DNA from: Rhabditoides inermis
Taxonomy: Eukaryota > Nematoda > Chromadorea > Rhabditida > Rhabditidae
Reading direction: 5' to 3'
Length of the DNA: 64,000 nucleotides
NCBI GenBank assembly: GCA_963966185.1
Contig: CAWZYM010000205.1
Location: forward strand, 214,501-278,500
Both the position numbers and the translations under genes were made by a program. Positions 47,504 through 59,500 of the stretch are shown here, one piece after another (the first letter of the stretch is position 1; every line of letters begins with the position of its first letter). The notes below the pieces were generated by a model that was not told where the DNA came from, did no database searches, and saw only the letters and a list, made by a program, of their open reading frames with translations.

Positions 47504-50500
47504 ATGGACGTGTCGCAGTTGTCGGATGCGGAGCTGCGCAGCAGGATCAAGGTGCGATTGCGAAATACCTGTTTTATATTTTTAATTTTAACTGTGTAAA
47601 CTTGGAAATTTCTACCGAACAATTGTATGATCAACCTTTTCGGTGCTTTCTATGTTTCGCGGAATTATGATCTGCATTTTTGAAGAATGTTGGATAATGC
47701 TGGAGTCACTGCTCAAACCTGAAACTTATGTAACAACATAAATGGTACATTATAACATAATTTTAAATAAATAAACATATAACATATCCAGGAGTACGAT
47801 CCGTCGGTGGGTCCCGTGATGGGCACGACGCGGAAGCTGTACGAGAAGAAGCTGCTCAAGTACATGCAGGAGGACAAGAAGGCCGCCAAGGTACAGGGAG
47901 GGGCGGGGCCAGAGTGGGCGGAGCAAGTGTGGGGATTGATGATGCGTGTGACTTGTGGTCGATGGCTTTGTTGTGAACGCTGTCAGCGGAAACGCGGAAA
48001 CGTCGTTGAGCAGATCTGTCGTCGACCATCCGCATCCGAGAAGAGAGAGGAAAGGGAGCGAGAGAGAGAGGAAGAGAGAGAGGGCGGAAGAGAGGAGAGA
48101 GAGAGAAGAGAAGGAGAGAGTGATGAGAGAGCTCTACTCTGTTTTGGCGTTTCGCCGCACATGCGGGAGACATTTAGATCGAGGCGGATAGTGTGTGTCG
48201 TGGTGTCATTTGTCAGAGAACGAGTGAGAGTTGGTCGAGCAGCCGTCACGTCTTCTGACTTCCGACGTCATTGTGAGCGTAGAGTAGTGTATACGTGACG
48301 ACTTGACGAAAGACGAAAGATACGTGAAGTGTCAGGAGGCGAGGGATTCCCCAATCACCTGTCAGCGTGAGAGGAGAGTGGAGTGTGTGTGTATGTGCTT
48401 CCTGGCAATGTCACATGTGTTTTGAGTGGAAAGTGAGTGAGAGTGGGGATGCAGAAGAGAGAGAGAGAGGGAGAGAAGTGCAAGATTGAATGATGGGATG
48501 GTGGAAAAAGAGGAGAGGAGGGAGGAGGAGAAGCGAGCCCTGATTACTGGAGCAGTGGAGGAAAGGAGATGGAGGAGAAGGAGGAGAGGGTGATGTTAGT
48601 GCGGTAGAGAGGAGGACTCTGCGATTGAGGAAATTGCTATGTGGATGGTTGCTTGCTGGCGTTTTTTTTGCTCGGTGAGGTCTAATCTATTTTAGCCGCG
48701 CGCGAATAGGGAAAGAGAGGGGAAGAGAAGTGGAGGTCTCATCACTCATCTCATCTAAAAGATAGGGGTAGGGGTTTGTGAGATGGAATACTTGGCAAGT
48801 TGGAAACGCAACGGGTTCATAGTTCATAGTAAAATGTACAGCTGATGAGTCCATATTTCGAATTTCAATAAACCTATTTCTGTTTTTAAGGCTAGCCCCG
48901 CGGTGACCAAGCGTCCGGCTAGCAAGTCGCCCGCGCGGACCAAGGTATAGTGTTTGTTTACTTGTTTGTTTACTAGTTTACCCATTTGTTTACCTGTTTA
49001 CACCTCCAGCCTGCCGCGAAGCCTGCCAGCGCGCGTCGCCGTCGCCTGAACAGGAGCGAGAGCGAGGACGAGCGAGACGATGACGACGACGACGAGCCGG
49101 CGAGGAACACGAGCGGTGCGTCGATTGATGAATTGATTGATTATCGATTGAATTTGGTGTCTCATGTGCACTTTTTGTGTCAATGTCATGGTTTATGCAG
49201 TGGTCGACGTGGGATTAGTGGACTTGATTTGATGTGTGTGGATTTGCATGTGTTAAAAGAGGGAGTGATGTGGATGGTTCATAGTTTCATTAGAGAGGGC
49301 GCGCCAGCGCCCTCTCGTTTGTACTGGATGTCCCTGCGCGCTAGAATGCTCAAAAACTTTTCCCGGATGAAGCACTTTTCCTCATTTTGAAGTGATTTCC
49401 ATTGTTAAATTGCATTCACATCTCTATTCGATAGAGTTATAGAAAGTTGTATTGAGTTTGATTGAATTTGAAGCGAGATACGGAGAGTTCGCATTCGAGT
49501 GCGGATTGAGATTGGTGTCGGTCGCTCGGGCGGGCGGGCGGGCGGGCGTCGGACAATCGCTTTCGCCCCGCCCCCTCTGTGTGTGAGTGAGAGAGAGAGA
49601 GATAGGCGAATAGCGGGTGCGCGTCGGTATCCTCGCAGCGAATCGCGAACGTGTATGAAAATGTAATTTTGTGAAACAAAACTTGAGAAAAGGACAGATA
49701 TTATCTTTCAAAAGTACTTCCAAGTAAAAGTAGTTGGTTTGTACTGTTGTCTCAGTTGAGCAAAAGGACTGACATGTTTTCAATGGAGACATGTGCAAAC
49801 AGGCTCTCAGCATTATTCGACGTGTTATGTTACAACAGAAGTTGTGCTTTCAGATAATAACTGCATAACTTCGTAAACGCGTTCATTATAATTTGGCAGC
49901 TTTGCACTGGTATGAGAGAGAGAGAGCCTGTTGGCACATGTCTCCATTGAAAACATGTCAGTCCTTTTGCTCAACTGAGACAACAGTACAAACCAACTAC
50001 TTTTACTTGGAAGTACTTTTGAAAGATAATTGTGATCGTATTGGAATTGGAAATGGGAGCGCCAAGTGAGCGAGTTGTCGAATTCAGAGAGGGACCTAGT
50101 CTATTTTTTATTTTTAGTGAGGATTTTTGCTGTATCGGAGGTTTTGACTTTTGAATTGGATGGGTTTTCATCTTCGTCACTCGATGTATTGATGTGACAT
50201 TGGGAAATTGTTTATGGTAAGTTGCTGAAACGTACATTTTGTAATCTCTAACGTGATTGGGGGTTGTGCAAACTGCAAAAGACGACTTATTGTCTTGACG
50301 TTTGATGTGCCACGTATAGCGGGAGTGAAACGTACATGAAATGTAATTCCGCATGATGGTGAAACAGAAATTATCAATACAATACCGGGTAGCGTGTAGT
50401 CGAATCTCTCGAAACATGGATGTTGAATCGAAACTATCACCTTGTCAATGTCTTGGTGATTTGATAATTGATATTGGGACAGTGGAAAGTGACTGGGAAT

Positions 50501-53500
50501 GGGCGTGGCCAAGGGGGGCGTGAACAGAACATTGCAGGCTCTCATCGCCGATTATTGATTTGACAATTGGTAATGGAAAATGCAGAAAATCGATAATAGA
50601 TCAACTCTCAATACGAGAGAATCGTGATAATCGATATTGCAGGCAAGCCGCTGGTGTCGACTCCGGAGAAGAAGAGCGTGGTGGCATCGCCGCCGCCTAC
50701 CTCTAGGAGTGGATTGAACGAGAGCACAAGGTGAGGGGTGGAAAGGGAATGCAACTATTGATATTGTATTGTGGCCGTGTAAAAGAATCTGATCGTACAC
50801 GTCAACGAGTTTGGCGCACCGAATCGCTCTGTCCAAATTCGGTTGCACGGAAGCGCCAGCGTAGTGTCAGTGCGTCAGTGGGAGAGTATGATGGGGTCTT
50901 ATATAAACAGTGGGGATCCAGGTTCGCGGCGCGTGCGCACCATCCGCGTGCGGCGGCTGCTGGGCGCATAGCCAAGGGCCAACTTGCTGATTCTGACTAT
51001 AGTAGTATTGCAGACGCACGGTCTCGTCCCGCTCCGCTTCGAACACTTCCGCGAACTCGTCGTCTGTCTCTGCCAACTCGATCATCCCCGGCCTGCGCAC
51101 CGGCCTCCCACCTATCTCTGACAGTCCCGCCAGTCCCACCAGAAGCACATACAAGGTATACGGGAGATTGTAGATTGGTTACGGTACTTTTGGTGTTGTT
51201 TACTGTTTGCTAACACGGCTGTTGGTATTTGAGAAGGGTGTATTGAATGTTGATAGACTTGCGAAATGGCAAGATGACATGATAACTATGGGGGTGTTGA
51301 CGCATGAAGATGGCCTTTCTCCCTTCCCTTCTAATAGCTCGCTCCTCTCCTCTGCCTTGTTGACATAAAGCCTATACTAATGAGAAGCAGTAACATGAGC
51401 ATGTATTTGTTACTACTAGTAAGTACTACTAGTAACTAGTAGTATCTACTAGTTTTTTCTAGTGAGTGTCTTGTCTAGGTGACGGAGACTAGCTGGACGG
51501 AGGGCGCGCCCATGGTGACGGTGACGAGGAAGGGGGTGAGGAGGGGGGGAAGAGGGAGAGAGATAAAGAGGGAGGGAGAGAGAGAGAGAGAAAGGGGGAA
51601 AGGAGAGAGAGGGGGGAGAGAGAGGGAGAGAGAGGGAGGGAGAGAAACTGTGGTCCTTTTCACGCCGTGGGGTAGATCAGTGGAAGAGTCGCACGCAAAG
51701 CTAGAGGCGCCAACCACTTTTCAATCAAAAGTTTCAAACCCGCTAGACATAAGTTTCAACGCATTTGCAAAATCTCACAGATGTTGCTTTGTTAATCGAA
51801 TGCGTCAATACACTTTTGGATCTCATTGAATATTGCGGAACTGCTGTAATCACATGTCAGAATGTGATACAGTGACTGTATCACATTCTGACATGTGATT
51901 ACAGCAATACAGTGATACTAATACAATGTGAACCGTCTTGATTGTCGTGTGTTAAATCTCTAAATCATCTCAAATTAGCTTTTATTAGATGTGCTGCTGC
52001 TGTGATAGTAGTGGAACGTATTTTCTCTAGATTGTTTCATACCGTTTCGGATTTGTGTTTCTTTATCAGTGACCATACTTCAAACCGGGGTGTTAAACAA
52101 TCTTGTCACTGCGTCAATACGAATATTAAAAAAAATGTCAATACCTCCCACACACAGGATCAAAGCAAATCAAAGAGAATGAATTATTTGATTTGAGTCT
52201 ATTTGATTTCAAAAACTTCCTATTTCTCTAGTCGTCTGACCGTCCGGGCGCGACGCCGCCCCGTCGCGGCGGTGCGGCCGCCGGATCGATCTTCGACGAC
52301 ATGGACTTCTCGACCGGATCCGCCCGCAAGGCGCCCGCTGTCAGCGCCAGGTGAGCTATTGATTGATTGATTGACCCAGTGATAGTATTGATTGATTGAT
52401 TGATATGGATTGATCTAGGCGCACCGCCGCGTACACGGCTACTCCGGGCGGTGGAGCGACGTCGTCGTATACGAGCGCTTTTGGTGAGTCAGAGGGGGGA
52501 AGGAGTCTGTCATACGGTCATACATCTCGTCGCTTTGAGATCCCGTCGCATTTTTTTCTGGATTATTTACGTACCGTCGTACCAAAGTCATGTCACTTTT
52601 ACTATTACATAATGGTAACGGACGATGCATACGTACGAAAGTTTTGAGCGAGAGCATATGATGTTATGTATGCATTGAGTTATGTGTCGTGTGTTGTATG
52701 GTCAAAGACGGAGTGTTATGATGTGTGAGCTGTAAGAAGAGGCGGAAGTAGAGGAGCAGAAGATTGAATGAAGGGATTTGGCGATGCGTGACTCCTGCTC
52801 GTCTAAAAAACGGCATCTCTCCCTCCCCCCCTCTCTATCTCCGCTCTCTGCCGCCTTGTTTATTCCGCTATTTTGGCACTGCAATTGTCAAGAGCGGGGA
52901 TGAGGGGCGAACAATTGCTGGTGGCTATTCTATTGTATTGTGAATTGTGACACTGGGGTGACAATATTTTGGCAAATATGGGGTGGGAATGTCGAGGGAC
53001 TGACTACGTTATCCGATACATTTATTATTTGTTTGCGGACGGTTACTGAGATTTGGTGTTTCAGATTCAGTGGTGGGTGGTGGGTAAAAGGATGGGCGGG
53101 AAGTAGAAAAGACGATCATGAACGTTATTTGATATTGCATGATTTGAGGCATTTGTGGTTTATTCGGTGGCGAAAATACGACTATGAGGGAAGTGGACTA
53201 CGTGAGGAAAAAAGCGGTCATAGGAATTTATGTGCATCCGCGGTTATGTTGTGTATTTGGAGAATTGACGATGAGGGAGGGAGATAGAAAGAGAGAGAGA
53301 GATGGAGAGAGAGAGAGAGTCGTAAATTTATGTGGCTGCCCACGTTTTTCATGCGGTATTGGGGGAGCTAAAACATGATTTGTGTGGCTATGGGAAAATA
53401 TTGGAGTGGGATGGAGTGGGGACCAGCAAATACTCAGATATTAGAAAAAAGCAAAGTAAAATTGAAAAGTGAATAAGGGGTTTTGAGTTAATGCACTAAT

Positions 53501-56500
53501 GAAACCTATTTTCCAAGATTTCGAACTTCAAAGTGGAAAAGATCATAATCTCTACGGTGCTTTATAAAGATTAATACGATTTCTTGTTTACTAAATAATG
53601 TAAATGACGATATATATATATATAATAATAATAATACATATAAGTCGGTATCATTTGTGTTTTTCGAGCATTTTGAGCACTTCGTTTTATTGAGGAAATT
53701 CGATGAGTACACGATGAAAATTAAGTTCCATGAAAAAGTTTTAATGCACATTATTGTCAAATCATTGCATTCTAACAAATATGCGAAGAAAATTTAGCAC
53801 TTTCGATAAGATAGACAATTTTGCATTCTGGAAAACACGTGTTGCGAATTTTGTGATGCAAAAGTTTTTCGAAAAATATGAATGCCGATAAAATCTGCTT
53901 CACAAGATCGGCGAATTTAGCGACGGCAGAATTCGCTGATCTTTCGTTGACTCTATTTCCGCGAATTTAGCGACGGCAGAATTTGCTGAATTTTTGTTCC
54001 TACATTTCCGCGAATATGGCGAGGGCAGAATTCGCTGAACTCCAACTCCAGTTCACAAAAGTTCTGCCACCGAGAGGAATCGAACCGGCGTCCCCTGTTC
54101 ACCAACCGTCAATCTTACCAATATACCACCTCCGCTCTCTCCCAGACGCTGTGAACTGTAGAATGTGTGCGCAAACATCTATGTAATTGCGAACATCTGT
54201 TTAGCTATTCGCATTCCAAAAGGAAGAGTTCTCGCTGTTGCTGATATATCAAAACATAGATGTTTTATATACCATCAACAGTCGTTTGCATACTTCTTTC
54301 TCAAAATCACGATGGCGCATGTTTCACAACGTTTTAGAATCTGTGTGAACGAGCTGCCATGGTGTATTGGTAACATTCACGCTTCGTGATCGAGGGACGA
54401 CGGTTCGATCCCCTCACCGGCCGAACTTTTGTGAAAGCGAATTTGATCCATCGCTGTTCAGCGAATTTGGCCATCGCTAAATTCGCGGAAAACACACAAA
54501 GTTCAGCGAATTCTGCCGTCGCCAAATTCGCCGAAACCATGCCAATGAAGTTCCTCGAATTCTGTCATCGCAATATTTGCAGATTTGATGAAGAACTTTT
54601 TTTTCTTTGCCCGATATCATTTTGACAACCCAAATTCCCCATCTGAATTTCGCCGATCACATCGTTTGTTAGGTTTTTTTTTGAATTCTGCTACAATGAT
54701 GAAGAGGGCGATGAAAGGTCCCGGATATGGTTGAAAGTAGCACTGTAGCGATACTCTCGAAAATCACAAATGATACCGACTTATATGTTTTGCAGCCCGC
54801 CGCGACCACCTTGATCTCGGCAACACTACGGGCGAGGAGTCGAGCGACGACCATGAGGTGGGGGAATTAGAATATTTTTCGAATAGTTTATTCATAAGTG
54901 GTTATTATATTATTTATTCATAAGTGGTTGTTATTTTATTATTAGATTAGTTTATTCATAAGTGGTTATTATGACAAACACACATCGAACATAGGAATAG
55001 TACAGCTACGGTTTGGCATTTTTCGTATTTAATTCGATTTGCGGGGTTTCACTTTCTGTATTGATTGCTTTGATAATTGATTAAATCATAAATCATTAAT
55101 AGCCAGTGTTTTAGTGGTAGGTTGTATAGTGTATTTCCTTTAGCGGGAATCGTACGTTTCATCGCAAATATGTTTTCGGTCATGTGTCATGTTGCATCAA
55201 TTCCGACTGCTTTCAATCTGTAATCATCGCAGAACCTTTCAGTGTGCTAGAATTGTTGGTTTACTAGCGCTCTGTTCATATATAGCATCCATCTCATTTG
55301 TCAGCTTTTGTATTACAGAAGAGGTTTTTTAACAGACAGGCATATTGGATCTTGATTTGTTGTTGCAGGAGTCTTTGCCAGATGTGATAACACGCGTTAT
55401 TGATTCGATTTGTTGTTGCCAGGAGTCGTCTCGCGTGATCGTGCGCGATTCGGCGAAGAGCCCGCTGCGCAAGGCGTGGGACCGGCTGATCGGCAAGGGA
55501 GGAGACAGGAAGAAGGCAGAGGCCGAGGTGGGGAGAGGGGAGGTGGGGAGAGGGGGGAGGGGAATGGTAGGAGATAAAGGAATAGAGTATAGAGTGGGTG
55601 TGGATGAGTGGAGATGGGAGAGGGGGAGGAAGGAGGGGGGGGGGGGGGGAATGGTAGGAGATAGTGGAATAGAGTATAGAGTGGGTGTGGATGAGTGGAG
55701 GTGGGAGAGGGGGAGGAAGGAGGGGGGGAATGGTAGGAGATGGGGGAATAGTGGCTGAGGTGGGGAGCGGAGAGGGGGAGGAAAGGGGAATAGAGTGGGT
55801 GTGTATGAGTGGAGGAGGGGATAGGGGAATGAAAGGTTATCGTATTTCGACAATTATCACCACTCTCTTGGAGTCGAGTTTATAGGTTTTGTGAAGCATA
55901 TTTGTTGAGAGAAGAGAGATTACTGATGACAATAAAGACGATGATACTAGTCGAACTTATTATTTTTGTGAAACGTATTTTGAGATTTATACATGTATCA
56001 TAATTATTTCTTGTAGCTCAAGTACGGCGGGGAGTTTGATTCTGATAATCAATTCTTATGTGATTGTGATAGCAGTACTTTGTACGTTGTACTTGGACAA
56101 GTGTACTTTGATTGCAGCTCAAGTACCATTCTCATCTAGTCGAACTTATTATTTTTGTGAAACGTATTCAGAGATATTTATAAATATATAAATATTTTTG
56201 TTTTCAGTTCATTTGATGTTATATTATTATATTTTGTTGCAGCTCAAGTACGGAGGCGAGCCGGCGACGCTGTACGACCTGCGTATGGGCGCGACGCGGA
56301 CCCGATGGGAGAGGGATGCCAAGACGGGCAGGGTCAAGGTGGGGGGAGGGTCATTTTCTTTCCAAGCTGTACCAAATGTGTTGCGATAGTTTGGTATGTG
56401 TGGAGTGTGGACTGAACGGACTTTGACCAATATAGATTTACCAGGTTGTTCTGTGCACAGTATTCTTAGACCGTTTGAGACCAGTTCCCCTTCTCGTGTT

Positions 56501-59500
56501 ATTTTCTCTTGCCTAAATATTGTTGTACATTTAAATTACTAACCGTTGTTCCTCTTGTAGATGGATCAGATTCGAGATTTATCCTGAACGGAATCCGAAT
56601 CTCGGGAACGAAACTTTTGCAGGTTGACCAGCCGCGCGGCTCCTCCTCGTCCACTCGCCGCTCGTCGACCGACATATCTGCCCTGCTGCTCGTCATTCTG
56701 TCGGTGTTCTTTGCCATTCTGGCGGTCGCCTATCTCTCCACGGCTAACAGGGAGGCGGTGGTGAACACGGCACATGTGGTGACGGGTGAGTGTACTGTAG
56801 TTGTACTTGGAAGTGGTTTGATGAGACTTATCATTTCATGATTGTGGTACATGTGGTGACGGGTGAGTAGAGGGTACTGTAATTACATGCTTCAAGACGG
56901 AAGTATGTATAGTGTGTTATAGGTAATTTAAAGTGGTTTGATGAGACTGAGTATTGCTCGATTAGCATGTACAGAAGGTGTATCTCAAGGTACTGTGGGG
57001 GTGAAGGTAGTCTGAATCAAATCAAGTCAAACTGTTTATTCGGAATTGCAAACATGATCATAACGTACAAAAACGAAATAATTCATAAGAACTTTTTTCA
57101 TAAGAAAATTCATAAGAAAGATGGTCGAGGTCGAGGTTTTTGCGCCGAATGGAAAGATGCAGGTTCCGTAATCGGGCATATGAAGTAGGTGGACAATTGT
57201 TTTGCTCTTCAGGCGCGGCGCGATTTGATGATGTTCGCTACATTACTTTATAAGCTAGTAGGTACTTTAGCAAGGTACTTTGGAGGTAGTTTGCAAAGCA
57301 ATAGTTTCGCTCTTTGCAGGCGCGGCCCGCGACACGATGCGCGCCCTCTACACGTACGCCATCCTGCCCGTCCTCCTGGTCGTCGGGGGTGAGTGAGGGG
57401 GGGGGGGGAGAGGGTTGTTTACTTGTTTACCTGTTTACCTGTTTACTTCCGTCCTACTTCTACCTGTTGAGCTGGTAGTTGTTGGTGGTGAGAGTTGTTT
57501 ACCTGTTTGTTTACTGGTTTACCTGATTACCTTGTTTACCTGTGCACCTTGCAGCCGCTCTGGTACTCGCCGCCGGCTACTTTGCTCACAAGAAGTGGCA
57601 GGCGTGGAAGGAGGAGGAGGAGACGGCCGTGTTCGACCTCATCGACAAGATTATCGGTGGGGGAGGGGGGAGTGAGCAGAGAGAGAGAGGGAGGGAGAAA
57701 GAGAGGGAGGTATGGTTAGAGATGAGAGAGAAATAGAGAGAGAGAGTTAGATAGAGAAATGGAAAGGTGATAGGAGGGATGGAGATATAGTAGTGGTTGT
57801 TTCATGGATTGCGTTAGGTGAGAGATGTGAGCGACTTAGCTTCGAGGTCTCGTCCCGCATTGTATGTGGGGCGGTTGGTTTTACTGTATGCTTGGGCTGT
57901 ATGGTTAACATGATTGTGAATGGCAAAATTGGAACTGTTTTTAAATATTTGTTGAAACGTATGATTAGAAAGTATGACAAAGTTGAAACATTATTTTTTC
58001 TTCTTCTTCATTCCTTTTTTGTTTCAGACATGGTGAAGGAGTCGGCGGACGACGGTCAGGAGTACATTGCCGTGCCCCACGTCAGGGACATTATCTACCC
58101 GCCCGCCAAGCGGTACGGGGTATTGATTTATCGGTTTATTGATTGCTGGTCAGATTTCGATTGATCAGAGTTTACTGGACTGCTGCTATATTGATAGACT
58201 CGTTAGGCGGTAGTGATTATTGCGGTTTTGATGCGTAGAATTTCTCGGTTTAGCGCTGGGTATACTTTTGTTGTTTTCAGTTGTAGAGAGGAGCTGGTGA
58301 GCAGTCATAGGTCGTAGTCGTAGCGTGTTGCCGGCACCATATTCTCATCTCGCTGGTACCAATTACCGTTGTCTCTCCTACCTTGTTACCGTACCCCTCT
58401 CACCCCTATCCTTTTGCAGTCGTGGCGCGGAGCTTGTCCACTTGTTACCATATTCTCTTCTATTTGGTACCACTTACCGTATACCTTATTCTCTTTTCCT
58501 TTGCAGCCGTGGCTTGGAGCTGGCTCACTTGTTACCATATTACCTTCTATGTGGTACCAGTTACCGTATGCTCTCCTACCTTGTTACCGTACTCTCCTCA
58601 CCCCCTCCCCCTTTGCAGCCGTGGCGCGGAGCTGGCCCGCTGGGAGCGCGCCGTGCAGTTTATCGACGCGAACGAGTCGCGCGTGTCTACGGAGACGAGG
58701 GTGCTGCAGGTGAGAGGGAGAGGGAGAGAGCAGAGAGAGAGAGAGGGAGGGAGAGAGAGAGAGGGGAGGAGGGAGGGAGGAAGAGAGACAGAGAGTATTC
58801 CATATAGGGGATACATATGGTGATAGAATGGGTAGAAGTGATATGATAGATGATGTGTATGTGTGTCCACCTGCTGCAGGTGGGGAGAGAGTATTCGACA
58901 ATGCGAACTGATGAATTGGGGATGCTGAACATTTGGGAAGTGTCCGATTTATCCATATCACTCACTTGTTTTTTTTTTGGGGGGGGGACAATGACGAGGG
59001 TGCTGCAGGTATGGTTGACATGGGGGAGAAGGGGTGGAATTGTTGCATCTGGGCATCTCGTCTGATAGATGCGATTACGTAATGTCTGATATCTCTGTGG
59101 GAGAGGGAGAGAGAGACTATCAGAAATGATGGACACATGGATAATGTCCACGGATGGGCGATGCATGAAACGTAGTTGAAACTGTTATCTGCAGGTAGGG
59201 ACGGTTTACATGGGACATGGACATATGTAGATGGTGGATTGGATACAGAAGATGTGGTCACGGATGGGCGATGTATGAAACGTAGTAAGACAAGGGTGCT
59301 GCAGGTGGGGAGAGGGGGGAGGGGGGGGGAGTTGGGACGGTGCACGGTGGGACGGAATGGAGCTGTGATCTGATCTCATAGCGGCGATCCGATTATATGG
59401 ATGTGGAAGAGACTATTGGGAATGATGGATTAGAGTGCTGGACACGGAATAGGGACGTGTTCTGTTGATCTGATTTCTGATAGTGATATTACCCACAGTA

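Larger units (their letters stand above)
53907..54537. mobile_element. foldback unit with divergent tRNA-like heads
   Basis: The left arm has three copies of a GCGAATTTAGCGACGGCAGA word; the right arm has two inverted forms (TTCAGCGAATTCTGCCGTCG). Inside these, tRNA-like sequences face outwards. The arrangement is symmetrical around about 54240. Confidence 0.7.
53637..54787. mobile_element. 1.15-kb element with 32-bp inverted ends
   Basis: CATATAAGTCGGTATCATTT at 53637-53668 and its inverse at 54756-54787 match at 31 of 32 positions. The right end is 8 bases from the lem-2 exon at 54796 (TTTTGCAG). The inner part contains the foldback unit at 53907-54537 with two tRNA-like heads. No protein-coding gene is seen. 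Confidence 0.75.

Noticed and set aside
54353..54425. Functional tRNA gene
   Set aside because: The A and B boxes are good, but the anticodon stem does not pair and a mirrored relative sits in a foldback element. A tRNA-derived SINE head is more likely.
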